Shown one piece after another: positions 41,082 through 49,057 of a DNA stretch of 64,000 bases. Below the pieces are notes generated by a model. The model had not been told where the DNA came from, did not search any database, and saw only the letters and a program-made list of their open reading frames with translations. Source of the stretch: JBBDWJ01 sp040902925 (GTDB lineage Bacteria; Acidobacteriota; Terriglobia; Bryobacterales; UBA6623); contig JBBDWJ010000244.1 of assembly GCA_040902925.1 (NCBI GenBank), forward strand, positions 1-64,000, written 5' to 3'. The translations under genes were made by a program, and so were the position numbers. The number at the start of each line of letters is the position of its first letter. Position 1 is the stretch's first letter.

Positions 41082-41137
41082 CGGATAAACCGATAAACGG
41101 ATCAACGGATCAACGGATCAACGGATCAACGGACCAG
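41082..41137. repeat. Octamer tandem repeat (CGGATCAA)n beside pyrE
   Basis: Seven consecutive 8-base units: CGGATAAA, CCGATAAA, four perfect CGGATCAA, and CGGACCAG. The array ends one base before the pyrE stop codon. A short inverted version (CGGTTGAT CGGTTGAG) occurs at 40902-40917 around the end of the preceding gene. Four identical adjacent units suggest recent slippage growth. Confidence 0.85.
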
Positions 41138-41138
41138 A

Positions 41139-41702
41139 TCACCGATCCACCAACTCCGCCATCGCAAAAACCCGGTCAAACGGGCAGTTGTGCTTCTGCT
41201 CGATCGCCTCGCGCCCTCCTTGTTCCCGATCGACAAGGCAAAGCGCGCCAAGGACTTCCATGCCCGCCTCCCGCGACACCTCGATCGCTTGAATGGTCGA
41301 TCCGCCCGTCGTACAGACGTCGTCGACAATGACGACTTTCCTGCCGGCCGGGTCGTCGATGCCTTCAATGAATTTCTGACGCCCGTGCTTTTTCGCTTCT
41401 TTGCGGATCAGAAAAGCGTTGATGGGCGAGGCGGAGTCGAGCGACTCGCGAGCAACGGCGGTGACGACCGGGTCGGCCCCCATCGTAAGGCCGCCCACCA
41501 CGTCTGGCATCCAACCCCGTTCCCGCATTTTGGCCAGCATCAGCCGCCCGATCAACGGCATCGCTTCCGCCCGCAGCGTGGTCAGCCGGCAATCCACATA
41601 CAGATTGCTGCGCTGCCCCGAGGCGAGCACAAAGTCTCCAAAACGCACCGAGTGGGTCTTGAGGATCTGTTTCAGGCTTTCGCGGTCCTGTGGATTGCTC
41701 AA
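41139..41702 (-). CDS. pyrE: Orotate phosphoribosyltransferase PyrE
   Basis: A 187-residue enzyme that makes OMP from orotate and PRPP in pyrimidine synthesis. It has FGDFVLASGQRSNLYVDCR (orotate site), VVGGLTMGADPV, and the PRPP-binding motif VVIVDDVCTTGGSTIQAI around residue 125. The start is a TTG at 41702 preceded by AGGAGAG about eight bases upstream, which supports this rare start. The stop abuts an octamer tandem repeat. Confidence 0.94.
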   Translation of the reverse strand: MSNPQDRESLKQILKTHSVRFGDFVLASGQRSNLYVDCRLTTLRAEAMPLIGRLMLAKMRERGWMPDVVGGLTMGADPVVTAVARESLDSASPINAFLIRKEAKKHGRQKFIEGIDDPAGRKVVIVDDVCTTGGSTIQAIEVSREAGMEVLGALCLVDREQGGREAIEQKHNCPFDRVFAMAELVDR

Positions 41703-41781
41703 ACTCTGTCTCTCCTGGATGCTCAGCGGGTATTCTCACACACGGAAAGGATTGGCCGTGCACGGCAGACTACCCCGGAGC

Positions 41782-41825
41782 GCCACAGACAATCTTTATG
41801 TGCTCCACAGACAGGTTTGTCTGTG
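41782..41825. repeat. Extragenic palindrome, CAGACA family copy 4 with partial copy
   Basis: CACAGACA (41806-41813) and TGTCTGTG (41818-41825) flank GGTT as a perfect 8-base hairpin. Directly before it, CCACAGACAATCTT (41783-41796) repeats the left half and loop of the copies at 2148 and 2270, as if one copy had been interrupted and another inserted beside it. It ends nine bases before the stop of the next minus-strand gene and may also serve as its 3' hairpin. Confidence 0.75.
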
Positions 41826-41833
41826 CTGCTGGA

Positions 41834-42964
41834 TCAGCCTCTGAGCTCTTCCGGGATCTCCGCCACATAAACCTGAGTATGTCCGCTGCGGTCGCTGGCG
41901 AAGGCGACCATCGTCTCGTCCGGCGAAAGCGAGGGATGAGGGTGAGTCCATTGCGGTCCGTAGACCGAATCCGTTGCCATTTCCATCCAGCTCAGGGCCT
42001 TGCCTTTCTCGCCGGCGGACTTGGCGGCTTCCCAATCCTCGGCCAACGCGTATCGCGACCGCCGCCATTGGCTTCCCTGGTTGGAACTCTGCGCCATGCA
42101 GATAGTGCGGCTTTCTCCGGTGGCGACGTCGATCAGTTGCAGACCGATGTCGGGATGGTTGGTGTCGCACAGAACCTTCGTGCCGGCGCGGTTGGGCGAG
42201 ATATGCCAGGCGTTGAGCTCGGCGATGGTGGTGATGCGCCGGGTCTTCCAATCCATGCGCTTGAGCGCTTTGGGCCACACGGTAAACACCAGATCGCCGG
42301 TCGAGCCCAGAAACGTTTCGTGAACTACGAACTCTTCGTTGTCGTGGTCGTACAGGCATTCGAGCCCGCTGCCGTCGCGCCGCATGCGAAACATACGCGG
42401 CGCCGGGTCGGCCGCGAACTCGATCCACTCAGGATCGACGGGCGAGAATTGCGGGTGAATCACTGTTCTCGGGAAGGGAAAAAACCCCGCGCTATCGCCC
42501 GAGGTTCTTCCGGCAACGATGCCCCACGCGCCGCGAAGGCGGCAAGCCGCCGTGAACCACGAGCCGTCCCCGCTGAGTGAGCATTCGCCAAGCTGGCCGT
42601 CGAACGCGGCGACCAGCCGCTCGGCAAGACTCTGGCGGTCGATTTCCCAGATCGAGCCGCCGCGGACAAAAAAAATACTTGCGCCCGACGAGGCCATGGC
42701 CGGCGAGAACGGATGGATCGGCTCGCCGCCGGTCAACTGCCGAATTTCGCCCTTGGGAAACCCGGCTTCAAAAAGCTGCGCTTGCCCGGTGCGATAGGAC
42801 GTAAACACGAGCGCCCGCTGGTCCGGCGGGAACGAGCTGTTCAGAAAGTAGGTGGGGTGGTTGATCGACGGATGGTTGGTTACCTGGTGGACGCGCGCCC
42901 CCGTGGCCTCGTCCACGAATGACGAAAGCTCCGAAGGATAGACAGCGCCTTTTGAAGTTTGCAT
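41834..42964 (-). CDS. Oligogalacturonate-lyase-like (PL22/TolB-type) beta-propeller protein
   Basis: A 376-residue protein with WD40/TolB-like blades (SFPPDQRALVFTSYRTGQAQLF, HPFSPAMASSGASIFFV, HPQFSPVDPEWIEF, HPHPSLSPDETMVAFASDRSG). Motifs VTNHPSINHPTYFLNSSF near the N-terminus, NAWHISPNRAGTKVLCDTNHPDIG and SQWRRSRY are reminiscent of the oligogalacturonide lyase family, in which conserved His and an Arg pair bind manganese and substrate. No signal peptide is visible, which fits cytosolic oligogalacturonide lyases. No other pectin genes are nearby, so the substrate remains open. Confidence 0.7.
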   Translation of the reverse strand: MQTSKGAVYPSELSSFVDEATGARVHQVTNHPSINHPTYFLNSSFPPDQRALVFTSYRTGQAQLFEAGFPKGEIRQLTGGEPIHPFSPAMASSGASIFFVRGGSIWEIDRQSLAERLVAAFDGQLGECSLSGDGSWFTAACRLRGAWGIVAGRTSGDSAGFFPFPRTVIHPQFSPVDPEWIEFAADPAPRMFRMRRDGSGLECLYDHDNEEFVVHETFLGSTGDLVFTVWPKALKRMDWKTRRITTIAELNAWHISPNRAGTKVLCDTNHPDIGLQLIDVATGESRTICMAQSSNQGSQWRRSRYALAEDWEAAKSAGEKGKALSWMEMATDSVYGPQWTHPHPSLSPDETMVAFASDRSGHTQVYVAEIPEELRG

Positions 42965-43334
42965 GTGTGCCAGACACCTACTGCCGCACCGGCCGGCCTG
43001 ATCCCATCACTGGCCTGGCGTTCCCGAACTCCCGGCGCGAAGCGCGTCAACTGCCTGCCCTTTTCTTTCCAGGGTCGAGGGCGCGTGGTCCGGAGCCGCG
43101 GGTCGCGGTTCGGAAACCGGGGCGAGCACGTCGCCAATGAGGGTTTTGTGCGAGTTGCCGACCCACCCACCTGACGCCGTCAAGCCGCGAGAGCGGCTCC
43201 GGGCTGCGCTGCGCGTAGCAGCCAGTCACCAGGATTTCCGCGGCGGGGTTTTCGCGATGGATGCGGCAGACGGCCGTCCAACCAGCCGCTTTCCGGCCAC
43301 CGGAAATCTACTATGCCACAATAGGAAGGGCCGT
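42965..43334. other. Gene-free stretch between the propeller gene and the rpsU terminator
   Basis: About 370 bases with no open frame that looks like a protein. Short open frames on both strands are Arg/Pro-rich and mirror GC codon bias. No tRNA, repeat copy or convincing promoter is seen; upstream signals for the leftward propeller gene should lie near 42965-43050. Confidence 0.5.
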
Positions 43335-43366
43335 CAACAACAAACCCCCGGGGGTCGCCCGGGGGC
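43335..43366 (-). terminator. Rho-independent terminator of rpsU
   Basis: Read on the minus strand: stem CCCCCGGG with CCCGGGGG around a 5-base loop (43345-43365), followed by TTTGTTGTTG. It lies about 50 bases after the rpsU stop. The stem is almost pure G/C and thus very stable. Confidence 0.85.
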
Positions 43367-43413
43367 CGTTGAAGTTTGCTGAATATCGCCGGAAAACCGG
43401 GTGCAATGCTTAG

Positions 43414-43611
43414 CTAGTCGGAGTCCCGCCGCATCTTCTTGCGGCTGCGTTTCCTGGCCAGCGCCTGCTTCATGCGGCGCTTCTCGCCAGGCTTCAGATA
43501 GTACGAATGGCGCTTCACTTCTTTGATGATGTCTTCCTGCTGAACTTTTCGTTTGAAACGCCGCAGCGCGGCGTCGAGTGATTCGCCATCATTTACGCGT
43601 ACTTCAGCCAA
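43414..43611 (-). CDS. rpsU: Small ribosomal subunit protein bS21
   Basis: A 65-residue, very basic protein of the 30S subunit. The family blocks EVRVNDGESLDAALRRFKRKV, HSYYLKPGEKRR and the Arg/Lys-rich tail ARKRSRKKMRR are clear. The start is a TTG (43611) giving (M)AEVRVND; GGGAGG lies eight bases upstream and supports it. A much longer open frame runs on upstream to 44505 but is only the antisense of glgC. A -10-like TAAAAT is present on the minus strand at 43695-43700. It has its own terminator, so it is a single-gene unit divergent from glgC. Confidence 0.94.
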   Translation of the reverse strand: MAEVRVNDGESLDAALRRFKRKVQQEDIIKEVKRHSYYLKPGEKRRMKQALARKRSRKKMRRDSD

Positions 43612-43809
43612 GCAATACACCTCCCAACTGTGGACGGATTCCTGGGGTGCCGAAGAGAAATAGACTGGAAGTCGTCTTCCCCGAGCGTCTTCGCATTTTA
43701 CACCAGATAATATCGGTAAGCCAGCGACGCTTGGGAAGGCTGCCGAGCGGAAACCAGGTCTCGGCCTCGCTAAGTGGCCCCGAGAGTCTCTGGAAGAGGT
43801 GACGGATTG

Positions 43810-45090
43810 ATGACCGAAGTTCTCGCCGTGATGTTGGCCGGCGGTGTCGGGGAGCGCTTGTACCCCCTCACCAGGGAGGTCGCCAAGCCGGCGGTCCCGT
43901 TCGGCGGGATCTACCGCATCATCGATATCACACTTTCCAATTGCATCAACGCGGGCCTGCGCAAGATCTACATCCTCACGCAGTACAAGGCGATCACCCT
44001 CAACCGGCACATTCGCCGCACCTGGAACATCGTCTCGCCCGAGTTGGACGAGTTCATCGAGGTCCTGCCGCCCACCAAGCGCATCAGCGAAGACTGGTAT
44101 CTTGGCACGGCCAACGCCGTCTACCAGAACTCGCAGAGCGTCGCCGTCGAGGGTCTTCCCTTCACGCTTGTGCTGTCGGCGGATCACGTCTATAAGATGA
44201 ACTATCAAAACATGCTCGATTGGCACGTCGAGCATGGCGCCGACCTCACCGTAGCCACGACGCAGGTCTCGCCGTCCGAGGCCGATCAATTCGGCATCGT
44301 CGACATCGACGCCGGCCTGCGCATTCAGGGTTTTGAGGAAAAGCCCAAGCACGGCCAGCCGATGCGCTCGCGGTTCAACCCCCAGATGTGCAGCGCGTCG
44401 ATGGGGATCTATCTTTTCAACACCGCCACCCTGATCGAGGAGCTCGAGGCCGACAACGCGCTCGAAGGCTCCTCCCACGATTTCGGCAAAGACGTGCTGC
44501 CCCAAATGATCGCCGGCGGCCGCAAAGTCCTCGCCTACGACTTTGTCGACGAGAACCGCACCGACATCCGCTACTGGCGCGACATCGGGACGCTGGACGC
44601 CTTCTATGAAGCCAATATGGATCTAGTGGCCGTCTCACCCGTCTTCAACCTCTACGACGACAAATGGCCGATCCGGAGCGCGCAATGGACCTATCCGCCG
44701 GCGAAATTCGTCTTCGCCGAAGAAGGCCGCCGGATGGGCGTCGGGGTGAACTCGATGGTCTGCGCCGGCTGCATCATCTCGGGCGGCCGGGTCGTCAACA
44801 GCATCCTGTCGCCGGGGGTTCGCGTCCACAGCTACTCCGAGGTCGAGTTCTCGATCCTGTTCCCGCACGTCAATATCGGCCGCCATAGCCGCATCCGCCG
44901 CGCCATCATCGACACCGACCTCACCATCGAGGAACACACCGAGATCGGCTTCGACCCCGAGGCGGACCGGCGCGCCGGCCACTTCGTCACCGAGTCCGGC
45001 ATCGTCATCGTGCACGCCGATTCCCCCAATGTTCAGAAAAAACCGAACGGCGGCGAGCGCCAGGACCGCTTTCTGCAAGCATCCCGTTAA
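43810..45090 (+). CDS. glgC: Glucose-1-phosphate adenylyltransferase GlgC
   Basis: A 426-residue enzyme that makes ADP-glucose for glycogen synthesis. It has the nucleotide-binding opening VLAVMLAGGVGERLYPLT, AKPAVPFGGIYRIIDITLSNCINAG, the WYLGTANAVYQN block, VLSADHVYKMNY, the glucose-site FEEKPK, and a C-terminal left-handed beta-helix (GCIISGGRVVNSILSPGVRVHS). The length and motifs match bacterial GlgC. The ATG at 43810 is preceded by GAGGTG. glgA/glgB are not visible here. Confidence 0.94.
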   Translation: MTEVLAVMLAGGVGERLYPLTREVAKPAVPFGGIYRIIDITLSNCINAGLRKIYILTQYKAITLNRHIRRTWNIVSPELDEFIEVLPPTKRISEDWYLGTANAVYQNSQSVAVEGLPFTLVLSADHVYKMNYQNMLDWHVEHGADLTVATTQVSPSEADQFGIVDIDAGLRIQGFEEKPKHGQPMRSRFNPQMCSASMGIYLFNTATLIEELEADNALEGSSHDFGKDVLPQMIAGGRKVLAYDFVDENRTDIRYWRDIGTLDAFYEANMDLVAVSPVFNLYDDKWPIRSAQWTYPPAKFVFAEEGRRMGVGVNSMVCAGCIISGGRVVNSILSPGVRVHSYSEVEFSILFPHVNIGRHSRIRRAIIDTDLTIEEHTEIGFDPEADRRAGHFVTESGIVIVHADSPNVQKKPNGGERQDRFLQASR

Positions 45091-45157
45091 CCACCCCAGT
45101 CGAGGGGAAAGCCAGGACCACCAGGTTCGGGAATCCCCACTTGTCTTTAAAATTCAA

Positions 45158-45163
45158 TATAAT
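45158..45163 (+). promoter_or_regulatory. Candidate -10 box for the HipA-like/DUF3037 pair
   Basis: TATAAT occurs in an AT-rich island (45146-45166) that stands out from the GC-rich background, 90 bases before the ATG of the kinase-like gene. A -35 is not clear. Confidence 0.45.
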
Positions 45164-45252
45164 ATCGTCGGAAGCTGATTCATTTCCCCACCGTTGGCGG
45201 CGGATTTTTTCGCAGGGACGAACTCCGGGGAGCGTCAGGGTGTTGCGTTTCT

Positions 45253-46182
45253 ATGGCAGTCACGGCACGCCAGCACATCAAACGCATGCGGGGAGGCGCC
45301 AACGCCCACCTGATGCTGGCCGCCGACAATGCCTATTACGTCATCAAGTTTCGCAACAACCCGCAGCACCCGCGTGTCCTGGTCAACGAGCTGATCTGTT
45401 ACGTTCTGCTCTCCTATTTGCAGCTCCCCGTCCCGGATTGGGAGATCGTCGAGGTGCCCGCCAGGCTGCTGGAAATATCGCCTGAGCTGGTGATGGAAGC
45501 CGGCCGCTCGGTACGCCGCTGTGAGCCGGGGCTTCATTTTGGGTCCCGCTATCCGGTGGATCCGTTGCGGCAGGCGGTTTACGACTACCTGCCCCTTTCC
45601 CTGCTGCGAGTCGTGCTGAATGCCGATAGTTTCTGCGGGATGCTGGCCTTCGACAAGTGGGTTAGCAACGCCAACGGCCGCCAGGCGGTTTTTTTTCGGG
45701 ACCGCGCGCGCCGCTGGCTGCCGGCCGTGGAAGCAGTTTCGCTGCATCCCTCGCTGGCGGCGAGTTCGTCATCGATGGGACCCGGAATTCCGCCGCGGCC
45801 CGGAATTTCGCCGCGCTCGCTGGTCTACGTGGCGGCGATGATCGACCACGGCTTCGCTTTTGAGGCGCAGAACTGGTCGTTCTCGGACTCCCCCGAGCGC
45901 GGTCTTTATAGCCGCCGCGAGGTCTACGAGCGGGTCCGCGGTTTCGCCGCCTTCGAGCCTTGGCTCGACCGCATTTGCCATTGCTCGAGCAGCGTGCTCG
46001 ACGATGTCTATAAGAAAGTGCCCCCCCAATGGCACGGCGGCGAATGGGACAGCCTCGAGGCGCTGCTCGAGCAGCTTTACCGCCGCCGCAGCCGGGTTCC
46101 CGACCTCGTGCGCGACGCCAAGAACGCCGGCCGCGATCCGTTCCCCAATTGGTCGACGGCCGCAACGGCGGTGGCGCGGTGA
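45253..46182 (+). CDS. HipA-like family kinase
   Basis: A 309-residue protein resembling the HipA-like kinase family. Expected kinase features are readable: an ATP-site Lys32 (YVIKF), Glu46 in VNELICY, a catalytic-loop equivalent DKWVSNANGRQ (Asp134, Asn139) and the metal-binding DHG at 198-200 (MIDHGFAF). Between the last two is a low-complexity insert (residues 170-190, GPGIPPRPGISPRS) coded by a tandem 18-base duplication at 45781-45816. A run of seven C lies at 46021. Downstream is a DUF3037 gene on the same strand. HipA itself is a toxin that phosphorylates GltX; whether this protein acts so is unknown. Confidence 0.8.
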   Translation: MAVTARQHIKRMRGGANAHLMLAADNAYYVIKFRNNPQHPRVLVNELICYVLLSYLQLPVPDWEIVEVPARLLEISPELVMEAGRSVRRCEPGLHFGSRYPVDPLRQAVYDYLPLSLLRVVLNADSFCGMLAFDKWVSNANGRQAVFFRDRARRWLPAVEAVSLHPSLAASSSSMGPGIPPRPGISPRSLVYVAAMIDHGFAFEAQNWSFSDSPERGLYSRREVYERVRGFAAFEPWLDRICHCSSSVLDDVYKKVPPQWHGGEWDSLEALLEQLYRRRSRVPDLVRDAKNAGRDPFPNWSTAATAVAR

Positions 46183-46275
46183 TGGGGGGATGCAAAGGCA
46201 GGTGGGAGACAGGGCTTGTGAGGGCCGGTGCTTGGGAAACCGCGGGCGCGTGGCAAAGAAAAAAAGGCACGGAAG

Positions 46276-46339
46276 GCGCAAGGCAAAAGGCAAAGTGCAA
46301 AAGGAAAAAGGCAAAATTGGAGAGAGAGAGAGAGAGAGA
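46276..46339. repeat. GGCAAA-type repeat followed by an AG microsatellite
   Basis: Degenerate GGCAAAA/GGAAAAA units (46276-46316) share the exact 17-mer AGGCAAAGTGCAAAAGG (46288-46304) with the tract near 2215. They run into an uninterrupted AG dinucleotide tract of 9.5 units (46321-46339). The tract ends 26 bases before the DUF3037 ATG and 15 bases before its ribosome binding site. Confidence 0.85.
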
Positions 46340-46365
46340 ACAGGCCGGGGATACGGAGGTGAGCG

Positions 46366-47169
46366 ATGGCGGAAACCGTGGGATCGGCGATCGATTACCG
46401 GTTCGAGCTTCTGCGCTACGTACCGAACGTAGTCGCGGGCGAGGCGTTCAATATCGGCGTGTTGCTGTATGACGGCGCGGGGCGGCTGCTCGATGCGCGC
46501 TTTGCCCAGGAATTCCGGCGTCTGAAGTGTCACCCGCTGGTCGACTTCGATTATCTGCACGCGCTGCGCAACGAGTTCGAGGACAGGCGTCTGACCGGAG
46601 AAGGCTTTTCCGACTACGTTACCGGGTTGAAGAAAAACCTGTCGAACAGTTTGCAGATTTCCACCGCCACGGCCTTGCGCGGCGAAAGCGCGGTTGCGGA
46701 GATCGAGCGGCTGTTTTCGAGCTACGTGGCGACTCCGGTCCCCGCGGACAGGGAGACCGGGGACCCCGAACCGCAGCCCGGCAGCCGGCGCGCTCTGAAG
46801 CGCCGCATGGACGACGCCTTCCGCAGCCATCAACTGTTCGCCAATGGCGACCGCCTGCGCCCCGACGCGCGCGTTAGCTACGGCAGCGCGCGGCTGCAAT
46901 TCAGCTTTGACTACGCCTACCAGCCCGACGACGCCACACGCTACGTGCACGGCCTGGCTCTCAACGAGGAGATCCACCGCGCCGAGAAGCTGTGTTTTGT
47001 GTATGACCGCCTGCGCGGACGCCAGCCCGGGATCGGCCTGACGGTGGTGCTGGACGACGGCGTCCAGGACGATGTGAAGCAGTTGCTCGAGTCCAGCGAG
47101 GCCACGACGTGGGAAATCGGGCGTGTCGATGAGCTGGCGTTCGCAATCCGCACAGAGATGGGCCTCTAA
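46366..47169 (+). CDS. DUF3037-family protein
   Basis: A 267-residue protein with the DUF3037 opening YRFELLRYVPNVVAGEAFNIGVLLYD, a charged middle part and C-terminal segments of unknown fold. The ATG at 46366 has a strong GGAGGTGAG six bases upstream. It follows the HipA-like kinase by 183 bases on the same strand; the gap is filled with a GGCAAA repeat and an AG tract. I recall this pairing of a HipA-like kinase with DUF3037 as recurrent in bacterial genomes, but could not check it. The function is unknown; an antidote or substrate role is possible. Confidence 0.78.
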   Translation: MAETVGSAIDYRFELLRYVPNVVAGEAFNIGVLLYDGAGRLLDARFAQEFRRLKCHPLVDFDYLHALRNEFEDRRLTGEGFSDYVTGLKKNLSNSLQISTATALRGESAVAEIERLFSSYVATPVPADRETGDPEPQPGSRRALKRRMDDAFRSHQLFANGDRLRPDARVSYGSARLQFSFDYAYQPDDATRYVHGLALNEEIHRAEKLCFVYDRLRGRQPGIGLTVVLDDGVQDDVKQLLESSEATTWEIGRVDELAFAIRTEMGL

Positions 47170-47279
47170 GGCGCTGCTGCGGCCAATCGCCCGGGTGCGT
47201 GCTCCAGGCGTAGTTTCACCCGCCAAAACGCTGCCGGCCGGAGCCTCACGGCATTGGAAATCCACGCTAAGATGGGGCC

Positions 47280-48947
47280 ATGAAGCGCCTTTTCAAGTTG
47301 CTGTTAGGCGTCGTCATTGGCTTCGCGGCCCTGATGCTTCTGTCGGGCCTGGCGATCCGGGCGATGCTGTCGGGCTCGGCCAGCAAAGCGGTTTTGGCCT
47401 CCCTGGAATCGCGCCTCCAAGCCCCCGTTGCGATCGAGCGCGGCGACTTCGACTTGGCGCGTTGGTTCCGCTTTACGCCTGCTGTCACCCTGTACGGCTT
47501 TTCGGTCGGCAACCCGCCGGGCTTTACGTCCGGCAACATGCTCGAAGCCGAGGAGGTCGCGGCCGAAGTTTCGCTGCTGTCGCTGTTCTCCGATCGCATC
47601 GTGATTCATAGCGTCGTCCTTCGCCGGCCTCGATTCATCCTGGAGACTAACGCGGCGGGGCAAAGCAATCTTAGCGCCCTGTTCCCGTCATCCTCCGAGC
47701 CGGCGGCGGAATCGGAGCCCGGCGCCTCGCCGACCACGCTCGCCATCCACAGCCTCTATCTCGAGGACGGCACGGTGCGCTACATCGAATCCGGCGGCGC
47801 CGAGCCGCTTACCGTCGAGGGAATCGCGCTGCAGTTGACCGACTTCGCACCAGACTCGAGCTGCCGCTTCGAGTTGCAGGGGCGGCTTTTCGGCGCCGAG
47901 CATTGCCGGCTTCAATTTGCGGGGAACGCCGGGCCGTTCGGAGAAGCCTCGATTCCGGCCACCGGAGACCTGGACCTGGAACTCGCTCCCATCGAGATCC
48001 CCGCCGCCATTCGGCAAAAGTACTTCGGAACGGTATTGGCCGACCCTGGCGACGCCAGCCGCGTACGCCTTTCCGCGAACGTCGGTGGCGATCTGTTTGC
48101 CGAGCTGCGCGGCAAGGGGGAGCTGAATTTCGCGGAATTTCAGGTCGGCCCCGATGCGGAGAACCGCCTCGGGCTCGAGGGCCAGGCGCCCCTGGAGTTA
48201 AACGTCAATCACCTGTTGGGCGAGCCGGCTGTTCACCTGAACGCCTCTGGCGCGTCGTTGCGTATCGGTAGCGGCGAGTGGCAGGGCAAGAGCGAATTCC
48301 ACTTCGCCAAATCGCAGTTCAAGGGCTACCTGAACGGCGCGATTCGCGACGTCGACATCGACCAGTTGCTGAGCGCCTTCTCCGACGCGAAAGGGACCAT
48401 CTTCGGAACCGCCCAGATTCCTGACCTGCAACTCAGCTTCGCCGGAGGCGATCCCGACACGCTTCTCAATTCGCTTTCCGGGCGCGGCACGATCGCGATG
48501 GAAGACGGCCGCATCGCCGCGCTCGACATCTTCAACTCCGTGATCAGCCAGGCGGAAAAGATGCTCAGCGGCGAGATCGCGGCGCCGGGCGAGACCAAGT
48601 TTGTGCGCCTGTTCAGCCAGTGGCAAATCGGCAGCCGCCGGCTCCAGCTCAGCGAGATTTTGCTCGAGAGCGGGGCCTCGGCGCTTTCCGGCGCCGGCAC
48701 CATGAGCTTCGATCACGAGCTCAATTTCGATCTGCAAACAACCATCAGCGGGCCGGTCGCGGCCAAGCTTGGCGGCAAGCCGAATGCCCAGGGAATCCCC
48801 GTGGCGCCGGTCCCGGTGAAGGTCAGCGGAACGCTGGAGGCTCCCAAGGTGCGGCCCGATCTGGGACGCGTGGCCAAGCAGCAGGTGAAAGAACGAGTCA
48901 CCGACCTGCTGGATTCGCTGTTCAAAAAACGCGACCCGCAGCCGTAA
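47280..48947 (+). CDS. AsmA-family inner-membrane protein
   Basis: A 555-residue protein with an N-terminal membrane anchor (LLGVVIGFAALMLLSGLAIRAML). The AsmA-typical block follows: RFTPAVTLYGFSVGNPPGF, AEEVAAEVSLLSLFSDRIVIHSVV and RPRFILETN. The C-terminal region has FNSLSGRG-like LLNSLSGRGTIAMEDG and SGAGTMSFDHELNFDL, as in the AsmA C-terminal domain. The protein belongs with TamB-like periplasm-bridging lipid transfer proteins. This and tamB are two members of the superfamily in one window. The C-terminal tail is basic (KKRDPQP). Confidence 0.85.
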   Translation: MKRLFKLLLGVVIGFAALMLLSGLAIRAMLSGSASKAVLASLESRLQAPVAIERGDFDLARWFRFTPAVTLYGFSVGNPPGFTSGNMLEAEEVAAEVSLLSLFSDRIVIHSVVLRRPRFILETNAAGQSNLSALFPSSSEPAAESEPGASPTTLAIHSLYLEDGTVRYIESGGAEPLTVEGIALQLTDFAPDSSCRFELQGRLFGAEHCRLQFAGNAGPFGEASIPATGDLDLELAPIEIPAAIRQKYFGTVLADPGDASRVRLSANVGGDLFAELRGKGELNFAEFQVGPDAENRLGLEGQAPLELNVNHLLGEPAVHLNASGASLRIGSGEWQGKSEFHFAKSQFKGYLNGAIRDVDIDQLLSAFSDAKGTIFGTAQIPDLQLSFAGGDPDTLLNSLSGRGTIAMEDGRIAALDIFNSVISQAEKMLSGEIAAPGETKFVRLFSQWQIGSRRLQLSEILLESGASALSGAGTMSFDHELNFDLQTTISGPVAAKLGGKPNAQGIPVAPVPVKVSGTLEAPKVRPDLGRVAKQQVKERVTDLLDSLFKKRDPQP

Positions 48948-49057
48948 CACGGGCAGCGGTATTCACTGGTCGAACCGATGCAGGCTCTTGATTCGATGAT
49001 CGGGCGGCTGTCCCCTCGCGATGCTCGCGAACCGGCGGCGGCGCCGTCCCTACCGAA

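Noticed and set aside
41082..41137. CRISPR or iteron-type origin
   Set aside because: Units are 8 bases with no spacers, no DnaA boxes or replication gene nearby; a simple tandem repeat is sufficient.
42965..43334. Small genes in the gap (for example an open frame at 43047-43229)
   Set aside because: Arg/Pro-rich, no ribosome binding site, no motif; it looks like noncoding GC-rich sequence.
43612..44505. Extension of bS21 to a 363-residue protein
   Set aside because: The added part is antisense to glgC; bS21 is about 65 residues and has its own SD before the TTG.
45769..47265. 498-residue open frame on the minus strand
   Set aside because: It covers the HipA-like/DUF3037 pair in antisense and runs through the AG tract and GGCAAA repeat as low-complexity residues.
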